From Blasia pusilla (lineage: Eukaryota; Marchantiophyta; Marchantiopsida; Blasiales), in assembly GCA_050084515.1 (NCBI GenBank), contig CM114273.1, positions 15,748,001 to 15,812,000 of the forward strand: a stretch of DNA of 64,000 nt, in the 5' to 3' direction. The notes below the pieces were generated by a model that was not told where the DNA came from, did no database searches, and saw only the letters and a list, made by a program, of their open reading frames with translations. A program made the position numbers and the translations under genes. This document shows, in pieces, positions 8,754 to 22,224 of the stretch; the first letter of the stretch is position 1; each line of letters starts with the position of its first letter.

Positions 8754-11660
8754 ATGATGCTGGGTCTGAAGGCACAATTTGTGGCTACGCCGATTGATTC
8801 GGCTAGTTCGGCATCTTGCTCCTTCGCCTCCGTTGAAGATGTATCGCCATCGTGCGTCAGAAGCTCCTGGAGGGTAAGATTCATGCATTTCAATCTCAGC
8901 TTCCACATGCTGTAGTTGTCGTCCGACGCTAGGAATCGCGTTGGTTGCCTACTTGGTGAGGCTTCTAGGGTATGGCCTTCGAATCTCTGGCGGAAGAGCG
9001 TCTTTCGCTTCGCGAACAGGATTTCCGGACCCTTTTTTGCATGGATGAAGAGATTAGCTCTGGGATGCCACCTGCCAGTAGCAGAATTGGGCTACCAATT
9101 CCAGGACGTTTGCACGATGACGCATGTATGCGCGTCTAATTCCGGCGTCTCTCAGCCTTCAGTCACTTTACAATCTTTTAAGAGTGGGTCTCTGACCATC
9201 GGCCAGATATTCACCTTCGGTGGAATCTGGTATTCGTTCATCGAATGATAGTTTTTGGTTCAATTTGTTGAGTCTTGTGTTTTTTTTACCTGAAATGCAC
9301 CGGGAGGAACCATCCGAAGCGCACTACGATCCGAAAATGATGTGTTTCCCTGAAGTGCATGTCGTTGTAGTCGATGGTCACGGACACTCTCTAGCTAGCT
9401 TAACTATCGTCAGTCGGCGGTAGTATTAAAAAAATTGGTGAAACTTAAAGGCGTCTTTCTTCATTTGCAGAGAACTGGGGTATGTATGCAAGGGCCTATC
9501 TTGGCAAGCAAGATGAACAATACTCGGCAACGGGAGCACTTGAGTACGTCTTTTATGACAGGGGAGACGAATAATTTGAGCTCGTTTACTACCCAACGCA
9601 ATGGAATATTCATCAATGAACTAGCTCCAAGTCGGAAAGAAACCGGTTTGATCGATGTTGAAGGTAAAGATGGCGAAACGAACTCATCTGGGGATTGCGC
9701 AGGTTCATTCGCTGAGTGTGTCTGCGATTTAGAGGACACAAAATCTGACGGAGGAAGTGTAGAATATACACTGACTTTGTTCTTTTCTGCTTGTTTGCAG
9801 ATAGTAGCGATGGTACCATTCTTTTCAAGTACGGCGGGCTGGAAGATCTGTGGGAGCTGGATAAGCTGCTGGAATTTCTGTGTCGCGGGGCCTTCAGTAC
9901 ATACAATATCGAATCTCTTGTGCCTGTTATCTTTGAATTGCTCAGAGTCCCAATCTCTGCGGCAGGCCAACGGAGAATGGTGGACTTTTTGTCATCTTAT
10001 ATTCGCTCCAACCGCGGTGTGCACACATGTGATGTAGAGAGGCAAATAAGTGAACTACTTGCGGAAGCTACATCGGAATATCTGCCTCCTCCGTGTAGGG
10101 GAAACTTCAAAGGAAGCAGAAGGCCTTACAAAAGGTTCTCTTCTAGTGTGGATAGGTGGTGGCGGGAGGTAGACAACTACTTGGATGGAGCAGAGGAAGG
10201 TCTGGATCATGTTGGAGATGAAGCTTACGCAGTCTTCAATCATCGGAGATTCGACCAGGAGCCGCAAGCATTTCAAAACTTCGACAACTTGAATGGGCGC
10301 AATTTTGTGCCTCTTAGGGTGCCTTCGTTTGAAACTTTAGATTCTAGCGAGTCTCGATTGGCATGGGAAGATGCCCGAGAAAACACGAACTGGTTTGCGT
10401 CCCCCTCCATTCCTACGCAATTAGACGGACCAAAGTCTCTTGAGCTCGTCCGGGAGAGCGAATCTTCGTCCAACATACTCGATGGAGACTACACCGTTGG
10501 TCTAGGATTCGTCGTGCTATCTCTGCAGGTGAATACACTCGAGGATGTGCTGAAGAGAAGTGAACTGCTTGAAAGAAACCCGAAACCGGAGGTTCCAGCA
10601 ACGCCTCCATCCAGAAGGACGGAAACTCTTTCAGCGAAAGAGATCCAGGACATGTTGGAATGGTACGCTCTCCTGACTCTGTCGGTTTTCTGTAGAGAGG
10701 GATAAATTCTACTGTTTGGACTCGGAGCCCAGGCAAGGAACATTTTCTGTTCTTTTGCGAGTTGGTATTTTACCATCTTGACCAGGTTCTATAGAAGTCT
10801 CAATGCGGGTATAAACGACATCATTTGCACACGTTCTTCGACTATGCCATTTTGATACAGAAAATCACCCAAGAGATCATGTGGAAGGAGGACTCATCTG
10901 CTTTCTGTTATGGTTGACAGGGAGCGAGAAGAAGTAGCAGTAACATGTCTTGAACTGGGTCGAAAAAAGGGTCTACAATGCACAAAGAAGATGCAAACTA
11001 CACCGTAAGCTTCAATTCGGCTCTCATTCACTCAATAAGTTGCTCCATTTCCTCCTTTTGCTGAAGTGGCTTCTATTACTCGTGTGGTTGGTGAGATCGA
11101 ACTGTTTTCTGATGCATGTGTGTGTTTCTGGGTGAAACAGGCGTACTAGGTCAAAAACCTCCCATCTGCGTGAACAAACCAAAGGCCATGTTTTCAAAAC
11201 AGCAACGAAGAGGAAAAGTACTACGGAGAAACGTAGTCCCCAAAAACTCTGCGACTTCTTCTTTACTCTTCCTCCTACCAACTCGAATTCCGGTGTGGCT
11301 AGCTTCCTGGCTATCAGGCAGGGTCTGTCTAAAGAGATAGTAACCGTTCTGAATCAAGGTTCTGTCATGCTGGCGGGAGGTGGTCTTGCTGTGGTTCTAC
11401 ACGTGGTTGCCAGAATGCTGTCCGTCAACTCGAGTTTTGACAGTTCTAAGTTGTTTGGGGTGATTCGAGCAGCTGCTCTCATGTGGCTTTCCGCGTCGAT
11501 GCAGAGTTTGAGGTCTGTGCTGATGCGCTTGCCCGCTGATTGCACTGTTGCCAGTTGCAAAGATAAACAACAGTTGCTGTGCCTACAGCAGCGGTTGAGG
11601 ACCTTATCTGTTAAAGCTTTGACGGTGATGGTTTTGTCAGTTGTTGGAGCTGGGTTTTAG
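8754..11660 (+). CDS. Predicted six-exon gene, unknown function, possible plastid protein
   Basis: Proposed exons are 8754-8873, 8969-9133, 9471-9702, 9801-10691, 10941-11004 and 11141-11660. All junctions are GT-AG with agreeing phases (0,0,1,1,2), giving 663 residues. Good sites include AGG|GTAAGA (8874), CAG|GTTCAT (9703), CC|GTAAGC (11005), TTTGCAG (9470 and 9800) and AACAG (11140). The weakest is the donor at 9134. The N terminus (MMLGLKAQFVATPIDSASSASCSF...) is rich in S and A and poor in acidic residues, like a plastid transit peptide. The middle is acidic and polar with a GGLEDLWELDKLLEFL helix. The last exon has hydrophobic stretches (VMLAGGGLAVVLHVVARML; ALTVMVLSVVGAGF) that may be membrane or amphipathic helices. 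I recognise no family. The first two exons are the least certain. Confidence 0.5.
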
Positions 11661-14600
11661 CTCGAAACTCATAGGATTATGTTGAAAGACCAAATATCCC
11701 GAAAGCGAATGAAGAGGGTCGATAGTGCCAACTCCCATTTTGGACATCTGGAGAGCCTAGCAGTTTCCTCATAGCCGTTTAAGTAGGAGAAAATGGACTT
11801 ATCAGGTGATGCCTGTTTGCCTTGTGACCCCACACCATTGTTGGACGGCACTGGAAAGTGGAAAGCCTTCATTCAGTAGTGTACCTAGAACCTGCTTCTG
11901 TGTTGGACGTGGACGATGCTCGCGAGCCAGAGACTCTGTACTTGTGAAGTAGCGAGCCACAGAGAGACGGTACTCCTAAAATAATAGTGCTCAGTATAGT
12001 CCTGAAGTTGGGAACACCGTGCCCTGGTTAGAATATGTTCGAGAGACTCTGCGCTCATTAGTGCCTGTTGTAGCTGTGACGATAGAGAGATACAGATTCT
12101 GCGCCCATTAAGTAGTGATTGATGTAGCCTTGCGACCACAGACCCGAGAGGAGACACTCAGAGATATAGTTAGAGAGCTCTTATCAGCTTGTACTTCCTG
12201 TCTTAGCCTTGCGACCTTGTTGGACAGTTGTAGAGGAGCGAACCTTAATGTATATTAGCGTGGATTGGAGCGTTCGTGAGTTAAAGCTCAAAACTTGTAC
12301 ATTAGTAGATTTTTCAGTACCAGTTCTGATCGTCGAGAAGAAAAACTGGTAATGTGAATGCTGTCTTTGTCTGTCGAGTGAGAATCTGAATCGCTTGGAG
12401 TCTGTACCGCAACCGTCCAATGGGTCAATTTAATGGACAATCGATGTACAAGGGTGTGGATTCAAATTTTGGAAAAGGTGCTTGACCAGGTGTTCCGACT
12501 CTGAAGTGTTCGGAACCGAGTAGACAGCAGTTGAGGTCGACTATATCCGGAGCAAAGTCGCCATTAAAATTTGAGTAGGAATTCACCTACGATCGTGCCA
12601 ATTCTCTCTGCATGTCCATCATCATCTGCATTTCTGTCTGCAGTAGTTCTCAAAGCGCAATTGTTTTCACTATAAACGGTCCATTGGCATCTTGGAAGAG
12701 CGAGTATGCCGACTGGTGAATGTAGTTTGGTGAAATGCAAATTTTCGTCTGCCTCAATTTTGTTCGACGACGTTTAGGCGATACGTTTGCTGGGCCCGAG
12801 TACAGAAAACGAACTTGTGGCGTGGAAGAACATACCTCTTTGAACCACTGACGACGGAGTATGGTCAGTTTCAAGCTTGTCGGAGGCATTCGGCCTTACC
12901 AAATCACTTCGTGCCACGGGCACTAATGAATTTTAGTCTAAATTTGACTTATCCTCTGCCACAACATCAAACTGTTCGTCTTGCTGCGAATTCCACTTGA
13001 GCTCTTCCCCAGTGCCTTCCAGGTTGCGAGAGAAGCCTACACGGGGCCTGTTGAGCGCGTTGTTCCAAAAGGTGGGAACCTCCTACTCTGGCTAAACGCG
13101 AGGAGACCGAATGTCTGACAAATCTGCGACTGCTGAGCGGGAACGTCATGAATACTTGCTAGTCACTGTCGAAGGGTGAAAGAAAAGAGTTGACAGGTCG
13201 CTGGTCAAGCAGAGCATAGACCTCGTTGATGTCGTCTGGGCGCTCAGCTGGACGTTCTGCCGGACAGCAGCAGAGTATCGAGGTCCGCAGAAGAGAGTAG
13301 TACGAGGGATTGTTCATGAGACCAGTCCTTTAACGTGTCGCGCTGATTTCTCATGCTATCCTTGGTGCAATGACTTTGTCAGGGAATCCGAGCTGGTGAC
13401 ATATTGGCTCGAAGCCAGGATGTGAAAACCACGAGTTCCTATACTTCCTACAGGAAACTTGTCCCGGTTGGAATACCGAACTACTCTTGAGGATGTTAAG
13501 CGCCGAATTAGCAGGAGAGACCTTTTGCTATGAGACAATACCATAGGAGCAATTATTGTCAACTGGCACCGAAAGTAGCGGTGTCGGATCGGATAAACTG
13601 GAATGACGGGGCTGACAGAAAAGTAGCGGTCGTTTTAGTAAGCCAGATCTTCGAAGAGCAGTCTTTTCACTAAAATTTGAATGTGGGTGTGCAGACATCA
13701 TCACCTTCAAACAAACGGTCGTGTTTCATGGCGGGCGTTCCTAGTGATCTGATCCCAGCAGAGCCTTCCAATTCGCTTAAAAACCACCACTTACTGCGCC
13801 ATGCACCTTGGGAATCACTCAAGGTGTCCGTCCGGACCACGGATTACTCGGCTTTCCTCAACGTCGAAAACCTCGAGGTGGATTTTAAACTCAGAGCTGA
13901 AATAGGTGTAGGAAGGTCAGTGGATTGCCCATGTTCCAAGCTTCACGTGATATTGAGGTAACCAATATTGTCACCAGATTAACGCGCGTGGCCTCCATGA
14001 ACCCTCAAATCTCGGCCGCAGCTTAGGAGGAAAGAACGGTAGCATCTGAAATGTGTTGCGAAGACAGTAACCACAAACTCTTTCTCAGGAGACAAGTTGC
14101 TTCCCTGGTTGGAGTAAGGACTTCACATGGGCAAAGGAGCAGCCTTGCATCAGACACAAACCCTCTTGTGGCGTTTTGTGGCCTCAGCCTGTATGACGGC
14201 AGACCGTATGATCCTGTCAGATATTTGCCAGCTGTGCTCGGGAAGTACGAGCCGTGGTCAAAGGAGATGAGAGTTTGTCATCCACAAGAACAAACGCCCT
14301 CGAGGGAGAGCCAATGGGAGGGCAGCAATGGATCATACCAGATAGGATTTTCTGACATGTAATACCGAACCACGTCTCACATGAACACGTGGCGCTCGTT
14401 TATAGTAATCCATTCGTTCTCGCTGGTCGACAGGAGGGCCTATCGACATCCTTATGGTTCATAACATGTGGGCTCCACAAGATGGGTGACCATGTTACCA
14501 TGTCAGTGATGGTGTGAGCCAACTTTAGAGTTAGAAAGTGCGATGTTTCTACCTTAGTCCTAATTACCTTGGTGATTTTAGTTTTAACTGGTTAAGATCA

Positions 14601-14737
14601 AATCCAGTTTAAGATATGTATAGATCACATATAAATTAAGTCTTGTATAAAAAATTAAGTAGCTCTTATTTTCAAACGCATGTTGAGAGCTAGTCAACCT
14701 CTCAACAACCGTAGAGATGTGGCCATTAGGAGGTAAT
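11661..14737. other. Intergenic, no supported gene
   Basis: This is mixed-composition DNA between the six-exon gene and the MULE. Two open stretches on + (13677-13961, 94 codons; 14051-14362, 103 codons) have no recognisable motif, splice support or homologous copy here. I do not call them genes. No TE domains, RNA genes or clear repeats are seen. A gene with small exons could be missed. Confidence 0.4.
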
Positions 14738-15285
14738 AGGGCCACTCAATTCTCCCTAGGGAAGAAGCTAGGGGAGCGAATAAATGATCAGTATGGAGTG
14801 GGATTTGCTTAACATTAATAATTACTTAAAAATTTAATATCATCATAAAGAGGACAAATTTTTTTCGTACATCCTTACTAAAATGCCATTCAAAGAAATG
14901 ACACACTTAGGTTCTCATTTTTTCACACGCATATTCATTGTAAAGAGAAGCCCATAGTTTGTCCCGGAAAGGCAATCAATGCGCGTAGGGTAGCGCCTAC
15001 CTCGAGCTGGGTCGGGCCCATGTTTCAGGTTCGGGAGCCCCGGGATGGAGAGGTCGCGACGGAGGGTAAAGAGGTCGCGACGGAGGACAGGGAGGACAGC
15101 GTTCCGAGACGGACGCCGTCCGGAAACGGAAGGATCTAAACGGACGGCGCGAATCGGACGGACGGCGTCCGGAGACGGACGGCGCGGAACGGACTACGTT
15201 CGGTCCGGTTCAAATGACGGAATTTTGGAAATTCGATCATTTTGGAACGAACGGAGAAGAGCGGTAGAAACCGAACACGGAGGGA

Positions 15286-15475
15286 TAAGCATTTGATTAC
15301 GAGCGGATTAGCATCTGATTACGAGCGGAAGGCTCGGAACGTGGCTAGACGAAGGGCGCGCGAGGAGAAACACGGAACAAGGAAGAGCGGAGACCGTGAT
15401 TAGCTGATTAAGAGCGGATTAGCATTTCATTACGAGCTTGATTAGTTCTAACTCGAACGCTTCTAACTTGATTGA
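15286..15475. repeat. Short irregular repeats in the MULE left arm
   Basis: The word GCATTTGATTACGAGCGGATTA recurs with small changes about four times (15289, 15310, and around 15400-15440). This lies just inside the left inverted repeat. It may serve as subterminal protein-binding sites; that role is inferred. Confidence 0.55.
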
Positions 15476-15617
15476 TTACGAGTTGCAGACCGCGGATTTC
15501 AAGCCGGATTAGGCGGATGGGGTCCACTCCGTAACTTTCATGTAAGAGATTATTTGCGTCCGTGAGTATCATTTTCCAATTTGCACGTAAGTAGCTATTG
15601 GTGCCACACATTCGGCC

Positions 15618-18550
15618 ATGGTGATAGATAAAAGCTTAGATCGTAATCCAGGAAAACATGTCTATTATTATGTGCACTATAATTTTGGTGTTGATTCCAT
15701 TTTATCAAGAAATATTTTGTCGGTCTTGCCATTTGATTTGGTGGCAATAGAAAAAGAGGATGGATTCCCTCAAATAGGGTTGAAGACTTCATTCATGGTG
15801 AAGAACAAAGACCAATTCACCACATTTGAAGACAAATCAAGGAACATACATGCTGCATTTGAAGTGTCTGACCTCTCTACCAAGTGAGGTTTTTGATTCA
15901 ACTTTAATTGGAGACGTGGATGCTAATTTCACTTTGGCGTTGTAACCATGGGTGTTCTATGTTGAGTGTATATGCCATGGGGACTTGAATCCCTGAACAT
16001 ATTATAGCCATGGTGAAATTCAAGAAATATTCAGCTGCATTATCCAAATCCACAAGACATCCTTAATATCAAGCATTCAATGCGAAGACGCGAAGGGGGG
16101 TATGATGGAACCGATGACGCCACTGCAATCCAACATTGGGTTGCAGCTCATCCTGAAAATGTCATACACTACAGGGAGGCCATTTCAAGTTTAGGCCAAC
16201 CTTTCATCCTGGTCATTTCCACACCTTGGATGCTTCAGAATCTTTTGCATCTTGGTAACGGTGGAGCCATCTCCATGGATGCCACTCATGGCACAAACAC
16301 ATATGAGGTAATTTCAGGGCCTTAGAACTGTAATGTCATTCTCTTAGAGGAGTTTATAGGCTACATTACTTCTGTGGTATCATTTGACAATTGCTGCACG
16401 ATCTGGTAGAAATGGTAACATTTGGAACGTTGTGTGCACTTTAATAGATATGTACATGAACAATCGGATTCCTGAACACACTCTTTTCTATGTTCACAGT
16501 ATCAACTATTCACGTTGCTGGGTTTTGACAAGTTTCAGAACGGATTACCTCTAGTATGGGCCATTTTACAGAGGCATCAACATCGGGATCTAGTGGATGC
16601 ATTGGCCCATATCAAGGATTGGGAAGATACATATATGACAAGAGATTTTGCGTCGGTTGGTAGCCACGGTTGGAAACCGTCATGCTTCATAGTTGACGAC
16701 TCCAAAGAAGAACAATCTGCAATCACAGAAGTCTTCCCTGATGTTCCCATAGACCTGTGTCTATGGCATGTAAGGAAGAATTGGTTAAAGAAATTGCACC
16801 AACGAGTCTGCTGTCCAATTACAAAAGCAGACATGAACAGGGACTTGGGTGGTATCATGTACTCACGTGAAGAAGGTATGTTCTATGCGAGTCAATAATA
16901 GTAGTTTGTTTCATTGTTTCTCAGCTATGTCCGTTGTGGGAGTAGGGTTCATATTAATTAAGCAATGGTTTTCTGTCCCAGATCCTGTGGATGTCTCGTA
17001 TCGTTTCATGCGCAAGTGGGCTGCAACTGAACGTCACTTTGTGAAATACTATTTAAACTATTGGCATCCTAAGATTGTTACTTGGGCAAAGGGCTATCGT
17101 AAGTAAGCATGCAAGATCCAACCAAGATACAAATGCCGCGATAGAAAGGTGGCACCACACTCTGAAGATGCATCTCACTTCTAGCATGCCTACAAAACCC
17201 ACTAGGAAGCTCATATGGCTTGTGCAGATCTTATGCGGGGAAATAGAAGATTTCTTTTGGTACTTGGGATTTTTGAAACGAGAGGGTATGGTGAGGAACA
17301 AGGCAATCCAGAAAGTCATTCTCATGGTTATTAGAAGGGCAAATGATATCCCAGAGAGCCATGTCACATTTCAATTGGTAGATGGGAGGAAATGCGCAAT
17401 GGTGAAGAGTTGCTCCAAGCCCGACTATTGGCATGATGTGGTTGACTACGACAAGAAAGATGTTGCTTGTACATACTCTCGTGCCAATGAAGGATTCACG
17501 TGCAAACATCAGGTGTGTTTCTTGCACCCCGGATTTGGTGACCAAGCTATAGTCCCACCTGAAATCAAACAGTCCTATGTATTAAGTATGTCTTATTCCT
17601 GCACTCGATGTATGAGGATTTTACATGCAGCCTACTGAGACTTTTTAAATTGTATCAGGTGAAGTGCTTATTGTTGAGTGGGCACTCTGAAGTAGAGTTG
17701 TTGTCTTTCCTGGGCACACGTTTTGGTAGCAAAGCTGGTGGGTTGGAAAACATGGTGCAAAGGCATGCACAGGAGCAACATGGAGACACACCACTGGAAT
17801 CAGACTTGTCTTACGGTGTTGGTTATCCAGAAGAGGTGCAAGCTACTACTCCTACAGTTGTATCACAAGCAACAACTCAGGAAGATGTTCGAGAGATGGT
17901 GGAAAAATGCTTGGCCACAACCATTGGAGTCCCATTCTACAATGTTCTTCTTGAACATTTGTATGTACTTTTGCAGAAGGATATGGACTCACTTCTGAAC
18001 CTGAAGGCGCGGATAGAGACAAACACAGAACTTCCAGAAAATTTAATGAACATTGGACAACATTTCCCTGAACCCTTTGTTGGAGGCAATTCTCAAGATC
18101 GTCGGCTGCGTCGGCGGATGGGTTGGTTTGAGCGGATGCATCAGAGAAGGAATTCACATTCCACACGTTCCACATGGAAGAATCAACCCCAAGCAATAAT
18201 GAATAGGTGGAGTCCTTTCCCAGAGTGAAACGATCAAAATATCTGAACATGGAGGCGGAATTGGAAGCAGATGCCTGTAATCATCTTGATTTGGACGCTA
18301 TCCTGAGCCAATATGAAAGCGAGGCAACTAAGGAGAATACTCAACAATTAGAATGGCCTCTGGTAGATACAAGGCCACATTAGAACTACAAAATCAACAC
18401 TACTACTAAGAGAACCACTGCAGATGTCATACTTGATAGTCTGTTGGATGAAGAGCGATATGTTGCGGAGGGTAGTCAAATGGATGAGTACTCAAGAAGA
18501 CCCGATAATTTGTATGTAGTACAGGATTCCCAGATTCATGATTCATGAAC
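15618..18550 (+). pseudogene. MULE transposase (DDE, SWIM zinc finger), frameshifted
   Basis: The reading path is 15618-15887 (N-terminal part), 16080-16307, 16500-16875 and about 16980-17105, then a frame change into 17108-17640 and a C-terminal tail to about 18550. Introns 16308-16499 and 16876 to about 16979 are GT-AG with matching phase. MULE motifs are GGAISMDATHGTNTY (first D), CFIVDDSKEEQSAI (second D), DLCLWHVRKNW (C/H motif) and NAAIERWHHTLK (E). A GTAAGTAAG duplication at about 17100 shifts frame between AKGYR and HARSNQ. The SWIM finger (VACTYSRANEGFTCKH) has Y where the second C of CXC is expected. The protein would cut and rejoin DNA at the inverted ends but looks inactive. Confidence 0.8.
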
Positions 18551-19075
18551 CCATAAGCATTCCCGAATTTCACATTTTAGCCATAGAACACAAGAAATCT
18601 GGTGTTCAACAAAAAAATGTATTTTTTATGTAAGGCCCGGATGTTTACGCACGGGAAATGTGTTCCCTTCTCATGTTCATGTCCACCATGTCCCATTTCC
18701 ATGTACAGTGAGCAATCATGTTATGTTTTTACGCAAGCATCCAAACCATAGTAACCATCGTGTAGGTGAAGTTGTGAACCATAGTAACCTGTCCGACCTT
18801 TCTTCACGGTTTTGTATAGTAATAGTTGTATCCGAACCCAATTCAATTAATATTCAAGCATCCAAACCTTAGTAATTACCACAGTCGGTTTTCTATGGAT
18901 TCAATCCGTAGTAAACGTACGAGGTATGTTTGTACCCGAACCACGTCCGCAACACCGTGAGCTTCTAAATAGTTATGACTACTTCTATAGTCGTAACTAA
19001 AAGAAAAACACCTCAGAAAGCCCACGAACCCTACCCGTGAGGGTCGTGCCTCTTTGTAAACATTTAGCGGTGTGA

Positions 19076-19203
19076 GGTGACCTTCCCCTAATTAGGGCTT
19101 GATTAAAATAGTGTCTAACCGAGATTGTCACAGTGGATTGGTGACCTTCCCCTAATTAGGGCTTGATTAAAATCGTGTCTAACCGAGATTGTCACAGTGG
19201 ATT
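19076..19203. repeat. 64-bp tandem duplication
   Basis: Two 64-bp units (19076-19139 and 19140-19203), each starting GGTGACCTTCCCCTAATTAG and ending CACAGTGGATT, differ at a single base (AAAATAGTG against AAAATCGTG). They lie in the non-coding 3' part of the MULE and arose by a recent local duplication. Confidence 0.9.
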
Positions 19204-20817
19204 GACGATTGGGGACGGGATACGCAACAAGAAGGCTAGAATTGATAGTCCGTTGTATGAAGCGAATGCCCTTGAAACACAACCTTTGAGGTGTTCATGA
19301 ATGAACACCTATATTTCGCTGTTCATACATTTTTCAAGTCACTGCATTTATGATCACCAAACTTGTATTTGCTCTGAGTGTTTCGACCACTTGTCTTTTA
19401 TTTTTGAACAGGGTGTCATGGACTCTATCTATTCATGAACTGATTACACATGAGTGCTGTACTTTCTTGGAAATTCAAGAACATGACAAGCGTGGTCTTC
19501 ATACATCGATCCACTTGTGGATTACAAAGTTTACCACCAATTACAGGTGGAAGCACATGTGATCATTCATAACATGTAAGACACATCAAAATAAGGTAAG
19601 GAGGAATTTGTTTAGGTATCATTCAAGAGTACAATCTTAGGGACAAAGATCAACAATAGCTCTGCAAGTTGTATGTTTAATTTGATTGACAATGGTATCC
19701 TTTTGGTCCATACCATTTCGTCCATAATAGTTCAGCAGACCATGACCTATAGCCCAACTAAGGTAACCTAACCTTCTTGGATAGACCTTCATAACACAAA
19801 AAATGGTAAGGGAAAATGTGCCCCAGAAGCGATACACCAAACGGCCTGCATTGCACCTGCACAAAATAGAAGAACCATAAAGCCATACATTAAAAACAGA
19901 AATCTGCCCGTTTCTGGTTTGTCCAAAGCAGAAAGACAGAACTTCACAGCCTACGTGCCAGGTAGGAACTCTCCTATACTTACTCTAAGGAATCGCCCTG
20001 ATCATGAACTAAGTCCTAAACATCCGCAAAATATGATGATATGAACTCCCGCCAAAATGCTTGAAAATTTCTGCAGAAAGTCACCTGCACACACATACGC
20101 TACAGAAGCATGTTCAGATAGTAGTAACAGTCATATATACAACACATTTGTAAAGAATTGACATCAAGGAAAGTAAGACCAAAGAGAAAAGTGACACATT
20201 ACTTGGGAGTGGTCAAAGGTATGTCGTCATAATCGTCGAGGAAACACATCAAAAAGTATGACAAGGGCGCAAAATATACAACAACCTCTACAATGAAAGG
20301 ACACACACAAGTCTGAGAGATTAAATGCCAATCACCAGATGAAAGGATAATCATAACAGTGAAATTGCATGAATCATCTACACACTCACCAAAATGTCAT
20401 CCCCCGTGGTGGTCAAGGACTTGGAGACATGCCATCCAGAGGCCGCAATGCTGGAGTGCAGAACTCGGGTAAAGGTGTGGCCTGAAATTCTTCGGCACTA
20501 ATCCCTTCAATGCCGTCATGCGAAGGTAAGACCAAAGGGTCGCAAAGGGACGACGTCAATAACGGACATCGTCCATCCCTCCCCGTCCTCCCTGCCTTTC
20601 CGTCCCGTCCGTCTCCCACCGTCCGCGACGCGCCGTCCGTCTCTGGAAGGTGTCCGTCGTGACCTCTCCATCCCGGGGCTCCTGAACTTGAAACGTGGTC
20701 CGACCCAGCTCGGGGTAGGCGCTACCGTACCGGAATTGATTGCCTTTCCAGGACGAACTATGGCCTTCGGTTCCTAGGCCCTCCAAACTTGGCCTTTATC
20801 TGGAATTGAGTGGCCCT

Positions 20818-22219
20818 AATATTCTTTGAACATATGATGTCGCAAAAAAATGTGTTATTTATTGGCCAATTACTAGAATACCAAACCCAAATTTGGTAAG
20901 ATTCAAAGCATGATTCTTTTCCATGTCCCCAAGTTTTTTAGATGAGATAAATGTTCTCATAGGAAATGGATTCAAATCAAAAGTAAATATTTATTCTTGT
21001 TCTCATATGTTCACAACAAAGGCCACTACAATCCACTTGTAATTATAAAATCCAACTTATGTATTTGGTATTTGGTTCATAAGGTATGCGGCCTGGTTTT
21101 GGGTTTGGAGAACATTGCGGGGGAAGCACCACGGGAGCAACACTGAAGGAGAATAGAAATATGACGGGAGTAACACGGAAGGAGAACAGAAACACGGGGT
21201 TCACACTAACTAACATTAACACCATGTGGCATTGCACATAACACTACAACCGGATATAGCCATTAAAAAAAAGGGGAGTAAAACGGCACCACGGGGAGTA
21301 ACACGGCAGGGAAACTAACACGGAGAAAAATAAAGCGTGAAATAAATTAAAACGGAGTGAGTTTGTTTTTATTAGGATCACGATTCACATCCCAAGGTTG
21401 AAAATAACTTGCAAAGGAACTCTCAATCCCTTGCCTCTGCACTCCCAATCCACTCCCCCAAATTGCACCAAAAGTATACGTGGCGATTATTACCGCCTAG
21501 TAGTTGGGGCCGTAATGATACATCTATTATTCTGTCGAGACATCATGAAATGCAGAAGACAAGAAAAAAAATTCTAACAAAACTATTTTTTAGGATGTAT
21601 ATTATTAATTTAATATGTGTATTTTTACAATGCATTGTATAGGTATGTCTACAATTTTCATAAAGTTTTTTTTGCTCTCTCTAGTGGATGGTGGGGAGAG
21701 GTCTCAAACCCACGGTAGTGACGTCACTTACTTAGGGCATGGATGACCCTTATTTGAGAGAGAGAATGCCTTTCATGTGTGTGTATGACTTAACTATGCT
21801 CATGGTCCAAGAATTTTGTAAAACTCCGGGCCTTTATTGAAAAATAAAATGTCCTTTATGAAACCCCAAATTGGAATGTTTGAAATGTGGGTGTGAAGGA
21901 GATGGAGAAAAATACTCTCTCTCCCTCTCTCTATTTTGGAGGCCTTGACTTTTTGGAGGAACAAAGAGGTTTAAAGGAAGGTTAGTATGTTCCTCCTCAT
22001 CTATCTCATTTTCCCCGCCATTTTAAAAATTTGTAGATGTTAAATCTATTTATTTTCCTTCTAAATCACTTGCTAGTTCAAAAAAATCCCACTCTTTCTT
22101 CCCCTCCCCTATTAAATATTCAACCTTTTCTCCCTTTCCTACTTCTATTAGAAAATTTGTTAACATGAAATCCTCAATTTTTGAAAATATCATGATATTT
22201 ATATTATGATGGAGCTATG
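20818..22219. other. AT-rich intergenic DNA, no gene seen
   Basis: There are no recognisable coding motifs, RNA genes or repeat ends here. Homopolymer and CT-rich tracts occur, such as CTCTCTCTCCCTCTCTC at about 21917. Confidence 0.5.
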
Positions 22220-22224
22220 GTTTC

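Larger units (their letters stand above)
14738..20817 (+). mobile_element. MULE-class DNA transposon with long terminal inverted repeats
   Basis: Left (14951 to about 15110) and right (about 20640-20764) sequences are inverted copies: CCATAGTTTGTCCCGGAAAG matches CCATAGTTCGTCCTGGAAAG, followed by the GAGCTGGGTCGG and CCCCGGGATGGAGAGGTC blocks. The outermost match AGGGCCACTCAATTC (14738; reverse complement ending at 20817) probably marks the ends, with about 140 bp extra in the left arm. CGGACGG words are dense just inside both arms (15100-15200 and 20560-20640), as expected for transposase-binding subterminal repeats. A MULE-type transposase lies between. I could not identify a clean 9-bp target duplication. 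Confidence 0.7.

Noticed and set aside
9461-9970. 169-codon frame on - overlapping the six-exon gene
   Set aside because: The + strand has phase-consistent splice sites across the same region; the - frame has no support.
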